Of a stretch of DNA of 64,000 nt, positions 8,679 through 16,686 are shown piece by piece. This stretch comes from Sporosarcina sp. ACRSL (lineage in GTDB: Bacteria; Bacillota; Bacilli; Bacillales_A; Planococcaceae): NCBI RefSeq assembly GCF_022346605.1, contig NZ_JAKRNT010000004.1, positions 1 to 64,000 of the forward strand, read 5' to 3'. The notes under the pieces were generated by a model. The model saw only the letters and a program-made list of their open reading frames with translations. It was not told the origin of the DNA and ran no database searches. Both the position numbers and the translations under genes were made by a program. Position 1 is the first letter of the stretch. Every line of letters starts with the position of its first letter.

Positions 8679-10145
8679 ATGCTGCAAGTCGACAATCTTA
8701 CTGGGGGCTACGCCAAAGAACCAATAGTCAAAGACATTTCATTCGATGTCAATAAAGGCGAAATCCTCGGCATCCTCGGCCCGAACGGCAGCGGCAAATC
8801 GACGCTTCTGAAACTCATTTCAGGCATCTTGCCGAAACAGAAAGGGACCGTCAAAATCGACGGGGAGGATGCCGCTCTTTATTCCCAAAAGCAGTTTGCG
8901 AAAAAGGTGGCAGTCCTTCCGCAGCTCCATGCGCATGCCTTCTCGCATACCGTGAAAGACACCGTCGCGCTCGGCAGGTATCCACACCAGACCGGGCTTT
9001 TTTCGTCATGGTCCGAGGAAGACGAGCGGGCGGTGTCGGAAGCGATGAACTATACAGGCGTCACCCGCTACAAAGACCAGGCGATCGAACTGTTGTCAGG
9101 AGGCGAACAGCAACGGGTATTCGTTGCGCAAGCACTCGCGCAAGACGCGCCGATCCTCCTGCTCGACGAACCGACGAATCATCTCGACATCGCCCACCAG
9201 CAACAACTGCTCGACACAATTCGAAATCATGCAGTTGAAAAGGGCGTCACCGTCGTCTCCGTCTTCCATGACGTCAACCTTGCGTCCCTCTACTGCGACA
9301 GGCTGCTCCTCATGGAAAAAGGGGAGATTTCCATAATCGGTGATCCGCAAGAAGTCATTCGCGAAGCGACCATTGGCAACGTCTACAAGGCGCGTGTCAA
9401 AACGCAGCCACATCCGGAATTGCCGAAACCGCAAATGACGCTTCTCCCTCACAAAATCGAGGAAAGCAACCCGTTCACTGTCAATAAAGAGCACTTCACC
9501 GTCACAGCGGAACGCGTTTCATTACAGGTCAACCAACCTTTGAAAACACTCTCTTCGGCTGTCGTGAACGCAGGTCTCGGCTGGTACCGCGCATTCGTCA
9601 ACCGCCACGTCGATGAAAACTACAATTGCGACGACGTCAAAGCGGAAATGTCCGCTTACCTCGAACAGCACGGCTACTCATTAACCGACACCGTCGGAAT
9701 GATGACCGCCGTCACGACCGAGCACGCAGAAATCGACGAATACGAAGGCGATTTCGGCACCGTCCTCGTCATGGTAACAGCGGGCGTCGGCAATGCCGTC
9801 GATGTCTCGCAAGCTGTGACACGAGAACAGCGTGTCGGCACGATCAACACATGGGTCATCGTCAACGGCGAGCTGCCCGAAGAAGCCTTCATCCAGGCGA
9901 TGATTACCGCAACCGAGGCGAAAACGAAAGCGCTCCAAACCGAGAACGTCCAAGACCCGCTCACCGGCACGATTGCGACCGGCACTTCGACCGACAGCCT
10001 CCTCGTCGCCGCGACGCAAGAAGGGGAGCACTTGCCGTACGCAGGCCCGATCACCCCCCTCGGTAAACTGATCGGCCACGGTGTCTACGATTGCACGATC
10101 CGAGCCATACGTGCCTACAAAAAAGCGAAAGGCTGGACGTCATGA
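8679..10145 (+). CDS. BtuD-type ATPase fused to adenosylcobinamide amidohydrolase CbiZ
   Basis: A 488-residue fusion. Residues 1 to about 255 are an ABC ATPase with Walker A GPNGSGKST (about 34-42), signature LSGGEQQR and Walker B LLLDEPT, energising BtuC. Residues about 270-488 match CbiZ, which removes the aminopropanol side chain of (adenosyl)cobinamide to give cobyric acid; the stretch ending VMVTAGVGNAVDVS is typical. ATG 8679 follows GGAAAGGGG two bases after the btuC stop. The fusion couples uptake to remodelling of imported cobinamides. Similar fusions exist in Bacillales (YvrA-like). Confidence 0.92.
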   Translation: MLQVDNLTGGYAKEPIVKDISFDVNKGEILGILGPNGSGKSTLLKLISGILPKQKGTVKIDGEDAALYSQKQFAKKVAVLPQLHAHAFSHTVKDTVALGRYPHQTGLFSSWSEEDERAVSEAMNYTGVTRYKDQAIELLSGGEQQRVFVAQALAQDAPILLLDEPTNHLDIAHQQQLLDTIRNHAVEKGVTVVSVFHDVNLASLYCDRLLLMEKGEISIIGDPQEVIREATIGNVYKARVKTQPHPELPKPQMTLLPHKIEESNPFTVNKEHFTVTAERVSLQVNQPLKTLSSAVVNAGLGWYRAFVNRHVDENYNCDDVKAEMSAYLEQHGYSLTDTVGMMTAVTTEHAEIDEYEGDFGTVLVMVTAGVGNAVDVSQAVTREQRVGTINTWVIVNGELPEEAFIQAMITATEAKTKALQTENVQDPLTGTIATGTSTDSLLVAATQEGEHLPYAGPITPLGKLIGHGVYDCTIRAIRAYKKAKGWTS

Positions 10146-10170
10146 GGGTAGCGAAAGGACGGTCCGTAAG

Positions 10171-11127
10171 ATGTTAGCCCATTTTGTTGCAATCGCGCTC
10201 GGGTTCGCCCTTGACCGCCTCATCGGGGATCCCCCGAACTGGCCGCATCCTGTCCGCTGGATCGGTACTTTCATCTCGAAGCTGACCGCGGTCCTGAACA
10301 AAGGATGTGCCCGCGTACGAAAAGGCGCAGGGATGCTCTTCATCATCGTGTCCATCGTCACTGCGATCGTGCTCGCTATCGTCTGGTTCTCTTACCAATT
10401 ACATATTGTTGTCGGGATTGTCGTCGAAGCCATCCTCATTGCCATCGGCCTTGCTCAGAAAAGCTTGCGGGATGCGGCGCTTGACGTGAGCAAACCGCTT
10501 GAAATGGGAGATTTTGCGGAAGCACGGACGAAACTTTCGTGGATCGTCGGCCGCGATACAGATAAGTTACAGGAAAGCGAAATCGCCCGTGGGGCAATCG
10601 AAACGGTATCCGAAAATACAGCGGACGGCATTACATCACCTTTATTCTGGGCATTCCTCTTCGGGGCTCCCGGATTATGGATGTATAAGGCAGTCAACAC
10701 GCTCGATTCGATGATCGGCTACAAAGACGACCGTTATCGGGATTTCGGCAAGTTTTCCGCACGTGCCGATGAAATGTTGAATTTCATTCCCGCTCGTATT
10801 ACGGGTTTCCTCATCCTCGTTTTCACGCTGAATGAAGGGGGCATCCCTTTCCGGAAGAGATTCGTCGGCTGGAGTAAGGACGCGAGGAACCATCCGAGCC
10901 CGAACAGCGGCTTCCTTGAGGCGGCGACCGCGTGGCAGCTCGGTATTACACTAGGCGGGAAAAGTACATATCGGGGAATCGTTTCCGAACGCCCGGAAAT
11001 CGGCCCCGGACTGAAGCGACTTGAAGCGGCGCATATCAAGTCGGCGATCCGGCAAATGCACGCAGCGTCTATCGCCTTTTGGTTGTTAATGATGATTTTG
11101 GGAGTGATATTCTATGCAATTGCCTGA
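10171..11127 (+). CDS. cbiB: Adenosylcobinamide-phosphate synthase CbiB
   Basis: A 318-residue integral membrane protein of the CbiB/CobD family, which attaches aminopropanol (phosphate) to adenosylcobyric acid. It shows family stretches ALGFALDRLIGDPPNWPHPV, RGAIETVSENTADGITSPLFW and the NTLDSMIGYK segment, with several hydrophobic helices. ATG 10171 is the first start giving the usual N-terminus. The ribosome binding site (GAAAGGAC) is rather far away. It overlaps the next gene by 14 bases. Its substrate would come from CbiZ or CobQ. Confidence 0.93.
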   Translation: MLAHFVAIALGFALDRLIGDPPNWPHPVRWIGTFISKLTAVLNKGCARVRKGAGMLFIIVSIVTAIVLAIVWFSYQLHIVVGIVVEAILIAIGLAQKSLRDAALDVSKPLEMGDFAEARTKLSWIVGRDTDKLQESEIARGAIETVSENTADGITSPLFWAFLFGAPGLWMYKAVNTLDSMIGYKDDRYRDFGKFSARADEMLNFIPARITGFLILVFTLNEGGIPFRKRFVGWSKDARNHPSPNSGFLEAATAWQLGITLGGKSTYRGIVSERPEIGPGLKRLEAAHIKSAIRQMHAASIAFWLLMMILGVIFYAIA

Positions 11128-12175
11128 ACACGGGGCGAATCCGCGTCGCGTATACGAGAATCTCGGCATGACTCCGCCCGAACGGATTCTCGATTTCAGC
11201 GAAAATTGCAATCCGGTAGGGCCTCCGCGGGCTGTCATGGAGTTGTGGCCGGATCTTTTGACGCGATTAAACACCTACCCGGACCCGTCCGGCGAGCCTT
11301 TCCTGTCGAAGGTGGCGGACTATCACGGCGTTTCGAAGGCGTCCGTTTTTGCTGGCAACGGGGCGGCAGAAGTTCTGTCGCTCATTGCGGAACGATACAG
11401 GGGGAAGCGGGCGCTTGTTGTCCACCCGACATTTTCGGAATACGAAGCGACGCTACTGGCAAAGGGAGTAGAAATTGACCGTTTGATAGCATCGGAGGCG
11501 GACGGTTTCCGTTTGCCGGTTGAGGCAATTTTAGAGAGACTGGCGGACGCAGCGGTCGTATACATATGCACGCCGAATAATCCGACAGGAGTCATGCCGG
11601 AGCACGATGATCTTCCGGCGATTATCCATAAAGCAAGGGAGGTCGGCTGTGAAGTCGTCCTCGATGAGGCGTTCATCGATTTTCTCGACGAAAGTAGATC
11701 GTTCATACATCAGTTGAACGATTTTCCGCATGTCATTATCGTTCGGTCGATGACCAAAATGTACGCCATTCCGGGCATTCGCCTGGGTTATGTTGTTGCG
11801 CATCCCGATGTCATAGCGGCTTTGAAATCGACTGCGCCGCATTGGAATGTGAACGGGATGGCTGCGGCAATCGGGGCGGTGTGCCTTGGTGAAGAAGCGT
11901 ACCGGCAACAGGCAATCCAACATGCCCGTGCGGAACGCGAGAAAATGACAGCCTTTTTGAGTGAATGCGGCTGTACGGTGACTGATTCAGTTACAAATTT
12001 CCTGTCATTTAAGCCACGCGATGCCGAAAAGCTATACATAGATATGCTCGCGAAAGGGATTGTTCTCCGCCACTCGGAAAACTTCCGCGGGATGGACGGC
12101 CGCTGGCTCCGCATCGGCATGAAAAGCAGTGAAGAGATGGAAGAATTACGGAGCGAGCTTGCTGATTGGTTCTAG
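11114..12175 (+). CDS. cobD: Threonine-phosphate decarboxylase-like aminotransferase CobD
   Basis: A 353-residue PLP enzyme of the class I/II aminotransferase fold. In the pathway CobD makes aminopropanol phosphate from threonine phosphate. The PLP lysine lies in SMTKMYAIPGIRLGY. The nucleotide-binding turn CTPNNPTG and DEAFIDF are present, and the N-terminus (HGANPRRVYENLG) is typical of CobD rather than HisC. It overlaps cbiB, whose enzyme uses its product. A histidinol-phosphate aminotransferase is the main alternative, made unlikely by the context. Confidence 0.88.
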   Translation: MQLPEHGANPRRVYENLGMTPPERILDFSENCNPVGPPRAVMELWPDLLTRLNTYPDPSGEPFLSKVADYHGVSKASVFAGNGAAEVLSLIAERYRGKRALVVHPTFSEYEATLLAKGVEIDRLIASEADGFRLPVEAILERLADAAVVYICTPNNPTGVMPEHDDLPAIIHKAREVGCEVVLDEAFIDFLDESRSFIHQLNDFPHVIIVRSMTKMYAIPGIRLGYVVAHPDVIAALKSTAPHWNVNGMAAAIGAVCLGEEAYRQQAIQHARAEREKMTAFLSECGCTVTDSVTNFLSFKPRDAEKLYIDMLAKGIVLRHSENFRGMDGRWLRIGMKSSEEMEELRSELADWF

Positions 12176-12199
12176 AGAGCTCAGAAACGCGGGAAGACA

Positions 12200-12472
12200 C
12201 GCATAAAAACTGGAATTTACGCATAAACACATGCAACTGCGCATAAAAGCTTGTAGATACGCATAAAAGTTCGAACTCACGCATAAACGCCGCTATTTGC
12301 GCATAAATCCGTTGAAAAGCTTATAAATGCGGTTATGCGTTTCTCTTGGGATTTATGCGCGATTGCGATGAGTTATGCTTCTTTCGAACGGTTTATGCGT
12401 GATTGAAACGAATTATGCTTCTTTGAAGTGATTTATGCTTATTTGAGGAAATTTATGCGTGTTTGCGTTACG
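12200..12472. repeat. Symmetric two-arm 20-bp array (CGCATAAA then TTTATGCG)
   Basis: Seven CGCATAAA-type units start at 12200, 12220, 12240, 12260, 12280, 12300 and 12320. Then seven TTATGC units in the opposite orientation lie at 12333, 12353, 12373, 12393, 12413, 12433 and 12453. Every step is 20 bp, and the arms meet with a 13-bp offset. The array fills the only gap in the B12 gene cluster, between cobD and cobU. Nothing else is visible from 12176 to 12520. Confidence 0.95.
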
Positions 12473-12520
12473 CATGATGCATGCGAAAGAGGAAATTAAA
12501 AAGAATGGTGGTCCGATTGC

Positions 12521-13108
12521 ATGATGGGAAAACTGACATTCATCAGCGGCGGTGTGCGAAGCGGAAAGAGCGCTTATGCGGAAAAGGTGCTCGTGGATAG
12601 TGCCGCAAAGTTCGGCGGGAGGCTCGTCTATATTGCTTCCGGTCGCGCTGTTGATGAAGAAATGCGGCAACGGATTGAAAAGCATAAATTGGACCGGGCG
12701 AAAGAAGATTGGTTAACGATTGAGCAGCCGGTTAATTTAGAAGGAGTGCTTCTATTCATTCAACGAAATGATCTCGTCCTCTGGGATTGCTTGACGACGT
12801 GGCTTGCGAATGAATTGTACACCGAACAGGATGGGATATATTGTATTCGCACGGAAGGCTGCATGGAGCAGAAAGCGGCCCGCCTCATGCAAACAGTCGC
12901 CAAGATTCGTGAAAAGGCAGCCCATTTGATTATTGTTTCAAATGAAGTGCTGGACGAACCGGCTTCAACATATGAAGAGACGCGAACGTACTGCGAGTGG
13001 ATCGGCAAGTTGCATCAATGCCTCGTCAGCCTGAGTGATGACGCGATTGAGATGGACTGCGGAATGCCTATGTATTGGAAAACAGAAGGGCAGGTGATTG
13101 TGCGATGA
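12521..13108 (+). CDS. cobU: Adenosylcobinamide kinase / guanylyltransferase CobU (first copy)
   Basis: A 195-residue CobU-family protein, which phosphorylates adenosylcobinamide and then transfers GMP to it. The N-terminal half is intact: P-loop SGGVRSGKS, YIASGRAVDEEM, RIEKHKLDR with the GMP-accepting histidine, and LWDCLTTWLANE. The C-terminal signature GxGIVP after VSNEV is missing, replaced by LDEPASTYEE. Start ATG 12521 (or 12524) follows GGTGG. It overlaps cobQ by four bases (ATGA). A second CobU-like gene at 15222 keeps the part lost here. Confidence 0.85.
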   Translation: MMGKLTFISGGVRSGKSAYAEKVLVDSAAKFGGRLVYIASGRAVDEEMRQRIEKHKLDRAKEDWLTIEQPVNLEGVLLFIQRNDLVLWDCLTTWLANELYTEQDGIYCIRTEGCMEQKAARLMQTVAKIREKAAHLIIVSNEVLDEPASTYEETRTYCEWIGKLHQCLVSLSDDAIEMDCGMPMYWKTEGQVIVR

Positions 13109-13935
13109 AAGGAATCATGGTGATGGGGACCGCTTCCGATGTCGGCAAGACGATGATTTGTACGGCGCTTTGCCGGCTGCTCTCCGACGAAGGGATGCGG
13201 GTCGCCCCATTCAAATCACAAAACATGTCGCGATTTTCCGCAACGACGGAAGACGGAAAAGAGATGAGCCGGGCACAGTTTCTCCAGGCGGAAGCCGCGC
13301 GGACGAAGCCAGTCATTGAAATGAACCCGATTCTGTTGAAGCCGTTAGACGGTAGAAAAGCGGACGTGCGGTTTTTCGGGGAGGCGTTCGACGCGGTGGA
13401 CGGGATGGAATACCGGGAACAGTTTTTCGACCGTGGCATCAAGGCGATCCGGATGGCGCTCGATCGTCTCTCCGAATCCTTCGATGTACTCGTCATCGAA
13501 GGGGCAGGCAGTCCCGCGGAAGTGAATTTGAACGACCGGGAAATTGTCAATATGCGGGTGGCGGATATGGCGGACGTCCCTGTGGTCCTCATTGCGGATA
13601 TCGATCGGGGCGGCGCGATTGCTTCGATTGTTGGAACTCTCCAATTGCTTGCTCCGGAACACCGGGCGCGCGTGAAAGGGATCATCATTAATAAATTCTA
13701 CGGAGACACTGCTTTATTCCAGGAAGGTGTCGACTTTATCGAGTCGTACACAGGCATACGCGTGGCGGGGGTCATTCCGCATATGATGAATCACGGGATT
13801 GAAGAGGAGGACATGGATCGAGCGCAGTCTAAATCGCCGGTTGACGTGGACGTTTATGATGAATGGGCGGCACATGTGAAGAGGCATATCGACTGGCCAT
13901 TCGTTCTGTCGATTGTCGAGGGGAAGGTGGACTGA
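13105..13935 (+). CDS. cobQ: Cobyric acid synthase-like protein, shortened (lacks glutaminase domain)
   Basis: A 276-residue CobQ/CbiP relative; the family is usually about 490-510 residues. The dethiobiotin-synthetase-like amidoligase domain is intact: P-loop-like GTASDVGKTM, FKSQNMSRFS, EMNPILLKP, EGAGSPAEVNL and ADIDRGGAIAS. After GVIPHMMNHGIEEED (about residue 240) the usual glutamine amidotransferase domain is absent. A short tail (YDEWAAHVKRHIDWPF) resembles the extreme C-terminus of full CobQ proteins, which suggests an internal deletion. Activity with glutamine is not expected. Use of ammonia or loss of function are both possible. Start codon overlaps the cobU stop. Confidence 0.75.
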   Translation: MKGIMVMGTASDVGKTMICTALCRLLSDEGMRVAPFKSQNMSRFSATTEDGKEMSRAQFLQAEAARTKPVIEMNPILLKPLDGRKADVRFFGEAFDAVDGMEYREQFFDRGIKAIRMALDRLSESFDVLVIEGAGSPAEVNLNDREIVNMRVADMADVPVVLIADIDRGGAIASIVGTLQLLAPEHRARVKGIIINKFYGDTALFQEGVDFIESYTGIRVAGVIPHMMNHGIEEEDMDRAQSKSPVDVDVYDEWAAHVKRHIDWPFVLSIVEGKVD

Positions 13936-13936
13936 C

Positions 13937-14701
13937 GTGACCGGGTTGCTACTCGCACTTCAATTTTTCACGTCGGTCCCGATTAAGAAAGAGCTGCCGA
14001 TGGAACGTAAAAATGTCACTGGCATGTATGTCGCGTTACCTTTTGTCGGGTGGCTCATCGGGCTCGCGATGTATGGCGTTGCGGTGCTGTTTACGGAGGG
14101 AATCGGCACGGGCTCGCTGCTCACTGCAGTGGCGGTCGTTGTCACGGGCGTTGCGTTGACGGGCGGCTTGCATATGGATGGTTTCGCAGACATGAGTGAT
14201 GCGTTTTTTTCGTATCGCGACCGTGAAAAGCGGCTAGCGATTTTGGACGACCCGCGTATCGGCGCGTTCGGGACGATGGCGCTCGTCCTGTTGCTTATTG
14301 TGAAAATCGCTTTGCTCGAAGAATTAGTGCATCGCAATGTCGAGCTGCTCCCGTTCTTTATTGCTGTCCCGTTTCTCGCCAGGGCAGGTATGAATATTTA
14401 CTTTTCAACGACGCGCCTGGCGAAAGAAAAAGGCATTGCTTATTTCTTTAAAGGAAAACTGGCGACAGGAAAGTTGATAGCATGGTCGCTCAGTTTGGGC
14501 ATTGCCGTTATCGTGGCGATTGGCTTTGTTCTTCATTCCATTGTCGTTCCGGTCGTGCTCGTCGTTGTTGCAACGGGAGCGGTATTCATTTTCAGAAGCT
14601 GGTCTTTGAAGCATTTTGGTGGCGTCTCGGGTGATTTATGCGGTGCGTTTGTCGAAGGGACGGAGGTGCTGTTATGGCTAGCGATCATCATTTGTATTTG
14701 A
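13937..14701 (+). CDS. cobS: Cobalamin-5-phosphate synthase CobS
   Basis: A 254-residue membrane protein with about six or seven hydrophobic helices. CobS joins adenosylcobinamide-GDP to alpha-ribazole (phosphate), the last assembly step of the nucleotide loop. The family signature GLHMDGFADMSDAFF, with its conserved His and Asp residues, lies near residue 75, followed by DPRIGAFG. GTG 13937, two bases past the cobQ stop, follows GGAAGGTGG. The cobC start lies inside its 3' end. Confidence 0.93.
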   Translation: MTGLLLALQFFTSVPIKKELPMERKNVTGMYVALPFVGWLIGLAMYGVAVLFTEGIGTGSLLTAVAVVVTGVALTGGLHMDGFADMSDAFFSYRDREKRLAILDDPRIGAFGTMALVLLLIVKIALLEELVHRNVELLPFFIAVPFLARAGMNIYFSTTRLAKEKGIAYFFKGKLATGKLIAWSLSLGIAVIVAIGFVLHSIVVPVVLVVVATGAVFIFRSWSLKHFGGVSGDLCGAFVEGTEVLLWLAIIICI

Positions 14702-15270
14702 TTCGGCATTTGCCGACTGCGGGAAACCGCGAGAAGAAATATATTGGTTGGACGGATGAGCCGATTGAATCGGTGCCAAATTTGGTTCGGGAATTTCCGA
14801 TGTCGGCAACCGGGGTCGTTTATGGGAGCGACCTGATGAGGGCGAGGCAAAGTGCCGCGCTTTTATTGCCAGATGCGGACTATGTAGCGGATGCAAGATT
14901 ACGTGAATGCCATTTCGGTGAGTTTGAAGGAAAAACGTATGCCGACCTTGAATTGGATAAGGACTACCGGAATTGGCTCGATGATCCGCAATCGTTCGCA
15001 CCGCGTGGCGGGGAAAGCTTGGCGGAAGTGGAAAAGCGGGTGCTGGAAACATTGGTTTCATTGCCGAATGGCGGGGTCGTTGTGACACACGGCGGTCCGA
15101 TCCGCATTGCACTCACCCGATTTTCCCCGGAGCCCCGGGATTTCTGGTCGTGGCAAATCCCACATGGCTCGGCTTGGAAGTTCGAATGGCGCAATTACGA
15201 CGAAATGAAGGAGGGCGGAGGGTGCGTGTCATTATCGGAGGTGCCCATAACGGGAAAAGAACCTATGTAA
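14674..15270 (+). CDS. cobC: Histidine phosphatase, probable alpha-ribazole phosphatase CobC
   Basis: A 198-residue phosphoglycerate-mutase-like phosphatase with the active-site motif LIRHLPTAGN (the histidine is the phospho-acceptor). It also has RECHFGEFEG and VVTHGGPIR carrying the second His. CobC removes the phosphate of alpha-ribazole phosphate or cobalamin phosphate. ATG 14674 follows CGGAGGTG inside cobS. Specificity is assigned from the operon, since the family is broad. Confidence 0.85.
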   Translation: MASDHHLYLIRHLPTAGNREKKYIGWTDEPIESVPNLVREFPMSATGVVYGSDLMRARQSAALLLPDADYVADARLRECHFGEFEGKTYADLELDKDYRNWLDDPQSFAPRGGESLAEVEKRVLETLVSLPNGGVVVTHGGPIRIALTRFSPEPRDFWSWQIPHGSAWKFEWRNYDEMKEGGGCVSLSEVPITGKEPM

Positions 15271-15620
15271 GAAGGATGCTCGCGGATGTTCCGCATCATT
15301 GGGTTGATTGTTCCGCTAGTAATGTAGAAATTCCGTCCGATGGCAAGGTCGTCATCGATCGCATCGAGCAATGGCTTGCACAGACGGAAATGACCGAGTC
15401 TGAAGCTGTGGAGTTTATCGTGAAAGCAATTGAAGAGAAGGACGTCATCTTCATCCTGACGGACATCGGACGGGGGATCGTTCCGATGGATGCGGAGCAA
15501 AGGGCATTGCGCGATGCTTGCGGCAGGCTGTACCAACGATTGATCGCGCAGGCGGATGAAGTGACGAGGATTTGGTATGGACTTGCACAAACATTGAAGA
15601 AAAGGGGAGAAATGATATGA
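15222..15620 (+). CDS. Short CobU-like protein (second copy)
   Basis: A 132-residue relative of CobU. It keeps a P-loop-like IIGGAHNGKRTY and the C-terminal CobU signature GRGIVPMDAEQRALRD with GRLYQRL, but lacks most of the middle section carrying the GMP-accepting His and the TxExP strand. GTG 15222 follows AAGGAGGGCGG. It overlaps the adenosyltransferase start (ATATGA). With the first CobU lacking GxGIVP, the two genes show complementary losses. A regulatory or heteromeric role is possible but unproven. Confidence 0.7.
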   Translation: MRVIIGGAHNGKRTYVRRMLADVPHHWVDCSASNVEIPSDGKVVIDRIEQWLAQTEMTESEAVEFIVKAIEEKDVIFILTDIGRGIVPMDAEQRALRDACGRLYQRLIAQADEVTRIWYGLAQTLKKRGEMI

Positions 15621-16198
15621 AAATCTATACAAAAACTGGAGATAAAGGACAAACGAGCCTTATTGGAGGACGGGTCGACAAAGACAGTCTTCGCGTGGAA
15701 GCGTATGGGACGATGGATGAAGTGAATTCGTTCATCGGCAAGGCGATGACGGAGCTCGATAGTGAGAAGTTTGCGGATCTGCTCGAGGATCTTGAAGCGA
15801 TCCAGAATGAATTGTTTGACGGTGGCGGGGATTTGGCGAATGTCATGAAGGAGCGCCATTATAAGCTTTCCGAAGAACCTATCGAAGTGCTTGAAAAGCG
15901 GATCGATGACTTGATGGAAGAAGCGCCGCCACTTGAAAAATTCATTCTTCCGGGCGGATCACCGGCTGCTGCAACATTGCATATCGCGCGTACAGTTACG
16001 CGTCGGGCGGAACGGTTGACGGTGACGTTAATGAAAGCAGAGGAAGACGTGCCGAGTACTGTCCAAAAATATTTAAACCGCCTATCGGACTATCTTTTCG
16101 TTGCCGCAAGGATCGTCAACGCGCGGCTAGGTGTACCTGATAATGAATACGTCCGCAGCGCGAAAGTGTTCCGGACGGGTAAAAAGAAAGAGGACTGA
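15617..16198 (+). CDS. PduO-type ATP:cob(I)alamin adenosyltransferase
   Basis: A 193-residue adenosyltransferase of the PduO/EutT group, which adds the 5'-deoxyadenosyl ligand to cob(I)alamin or cobinamide. It shows the ATP-binding N-terminus IYTKTGDKGQTSL, GTMDEVNSFIG, FILPGGSPAAATLHIARTVTRRAER and LNRLSDYLFVAAR, all hallmark stretches. ATG 15617 follows AAAGGGGAGA. It provides the cofactor form that IcmF, encoded 11 kb downstream, requires. Confidence 0.94.
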   Translation: MKIYTKTGDKGQTSLIGGRVDKDSLRVEAYGTMDEVNSFIGKAMTELDSEKFADLLEDLEAIQNELFDGGGDLANVMKERHYKLSEEPIEVLEKRIDDLMEEAPPLEKFILPGGSPAAATLHIARTVTRRAERLTVTLMKAEEDVPSTVQKYLNRLSDYLFVAARIVNARLGVPDNEYVRSAKVFRTGKKKED

Positions 16199-16200
16199 CA

Positions 16201-16686
16201 ATGAAGCTTAGAAAAATGACGCTAACGGCAATCTTTGCGGCACTTTGCGCAGTCGGCGGATTCATCAAGATCCCGTCAGGCGTCGGATCTTTAGCTCTCG
16301 ATACGGTACCGGCGTTGCTCGCGGCTGCATTTTTGCCACCCGTCCTCGTTGGGACCGTGTCGATGACAGGACATCTCGCGTCGGCCATGTACGCGGGCTT
16401 TCCGCTTGGCCCATTCCATGTCCTGATCGCGATTGAAATGATGATTATCCTTTATGTTTTTGCCCGCCTTCATAAAGCGGGCCACCACACGTTAAAGTGG
16501 GTGTTTTTCATCGTCGCGAACGGGTTGCTTGCGCCGCTGCCGTTTTATTTCCTCGTGTCGCCCGCGTTCTTTGTAGGGGTGGTGCCGGCGATTTTAGTCG
16601 CAACGATTGTGAACGCCGTAGTGGCAGCAGTCGTTATGCCCGTCCTCTCGAAAGCGGCTAGCGGCAGATTCGGAGTCGTCCAATGA
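16201..16686 (+). CDS. cblT: ECF transporter S component, probable alpha-ribazole transporter CblT
   Basis: A 161-residue protein with about five or six hydrophobic helices and a short basic N-terminus, resembling the S (substrate) components of energy-coupling factor transporters. It sits between the adenosyltransferase and a CblS-like kinase. In Listeria and Geobacillus the cblT-cblS pair imports and phosphorylates alpha-ribazole, which supports the same role here. No energising EcfA/EcfT genes are in the window. A cobalamin- or cobinamide-specific S component is the main alternative. Confidence 0.7.
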   Translation: MKLRKMTLTAIFAALCAVGGFIKIPSGVGSLALDTVPALLAAAFLPPVLVGTVSMTGHLASAMYAGFPLGPFHVLIAIEMMIILYVFARLHKAGHHTLKWVFFIVANGLLAPLPFYFLVSPAFFVGVVPAILVATIVNAVVAAVVMPVLSKAASGRFGVVQ

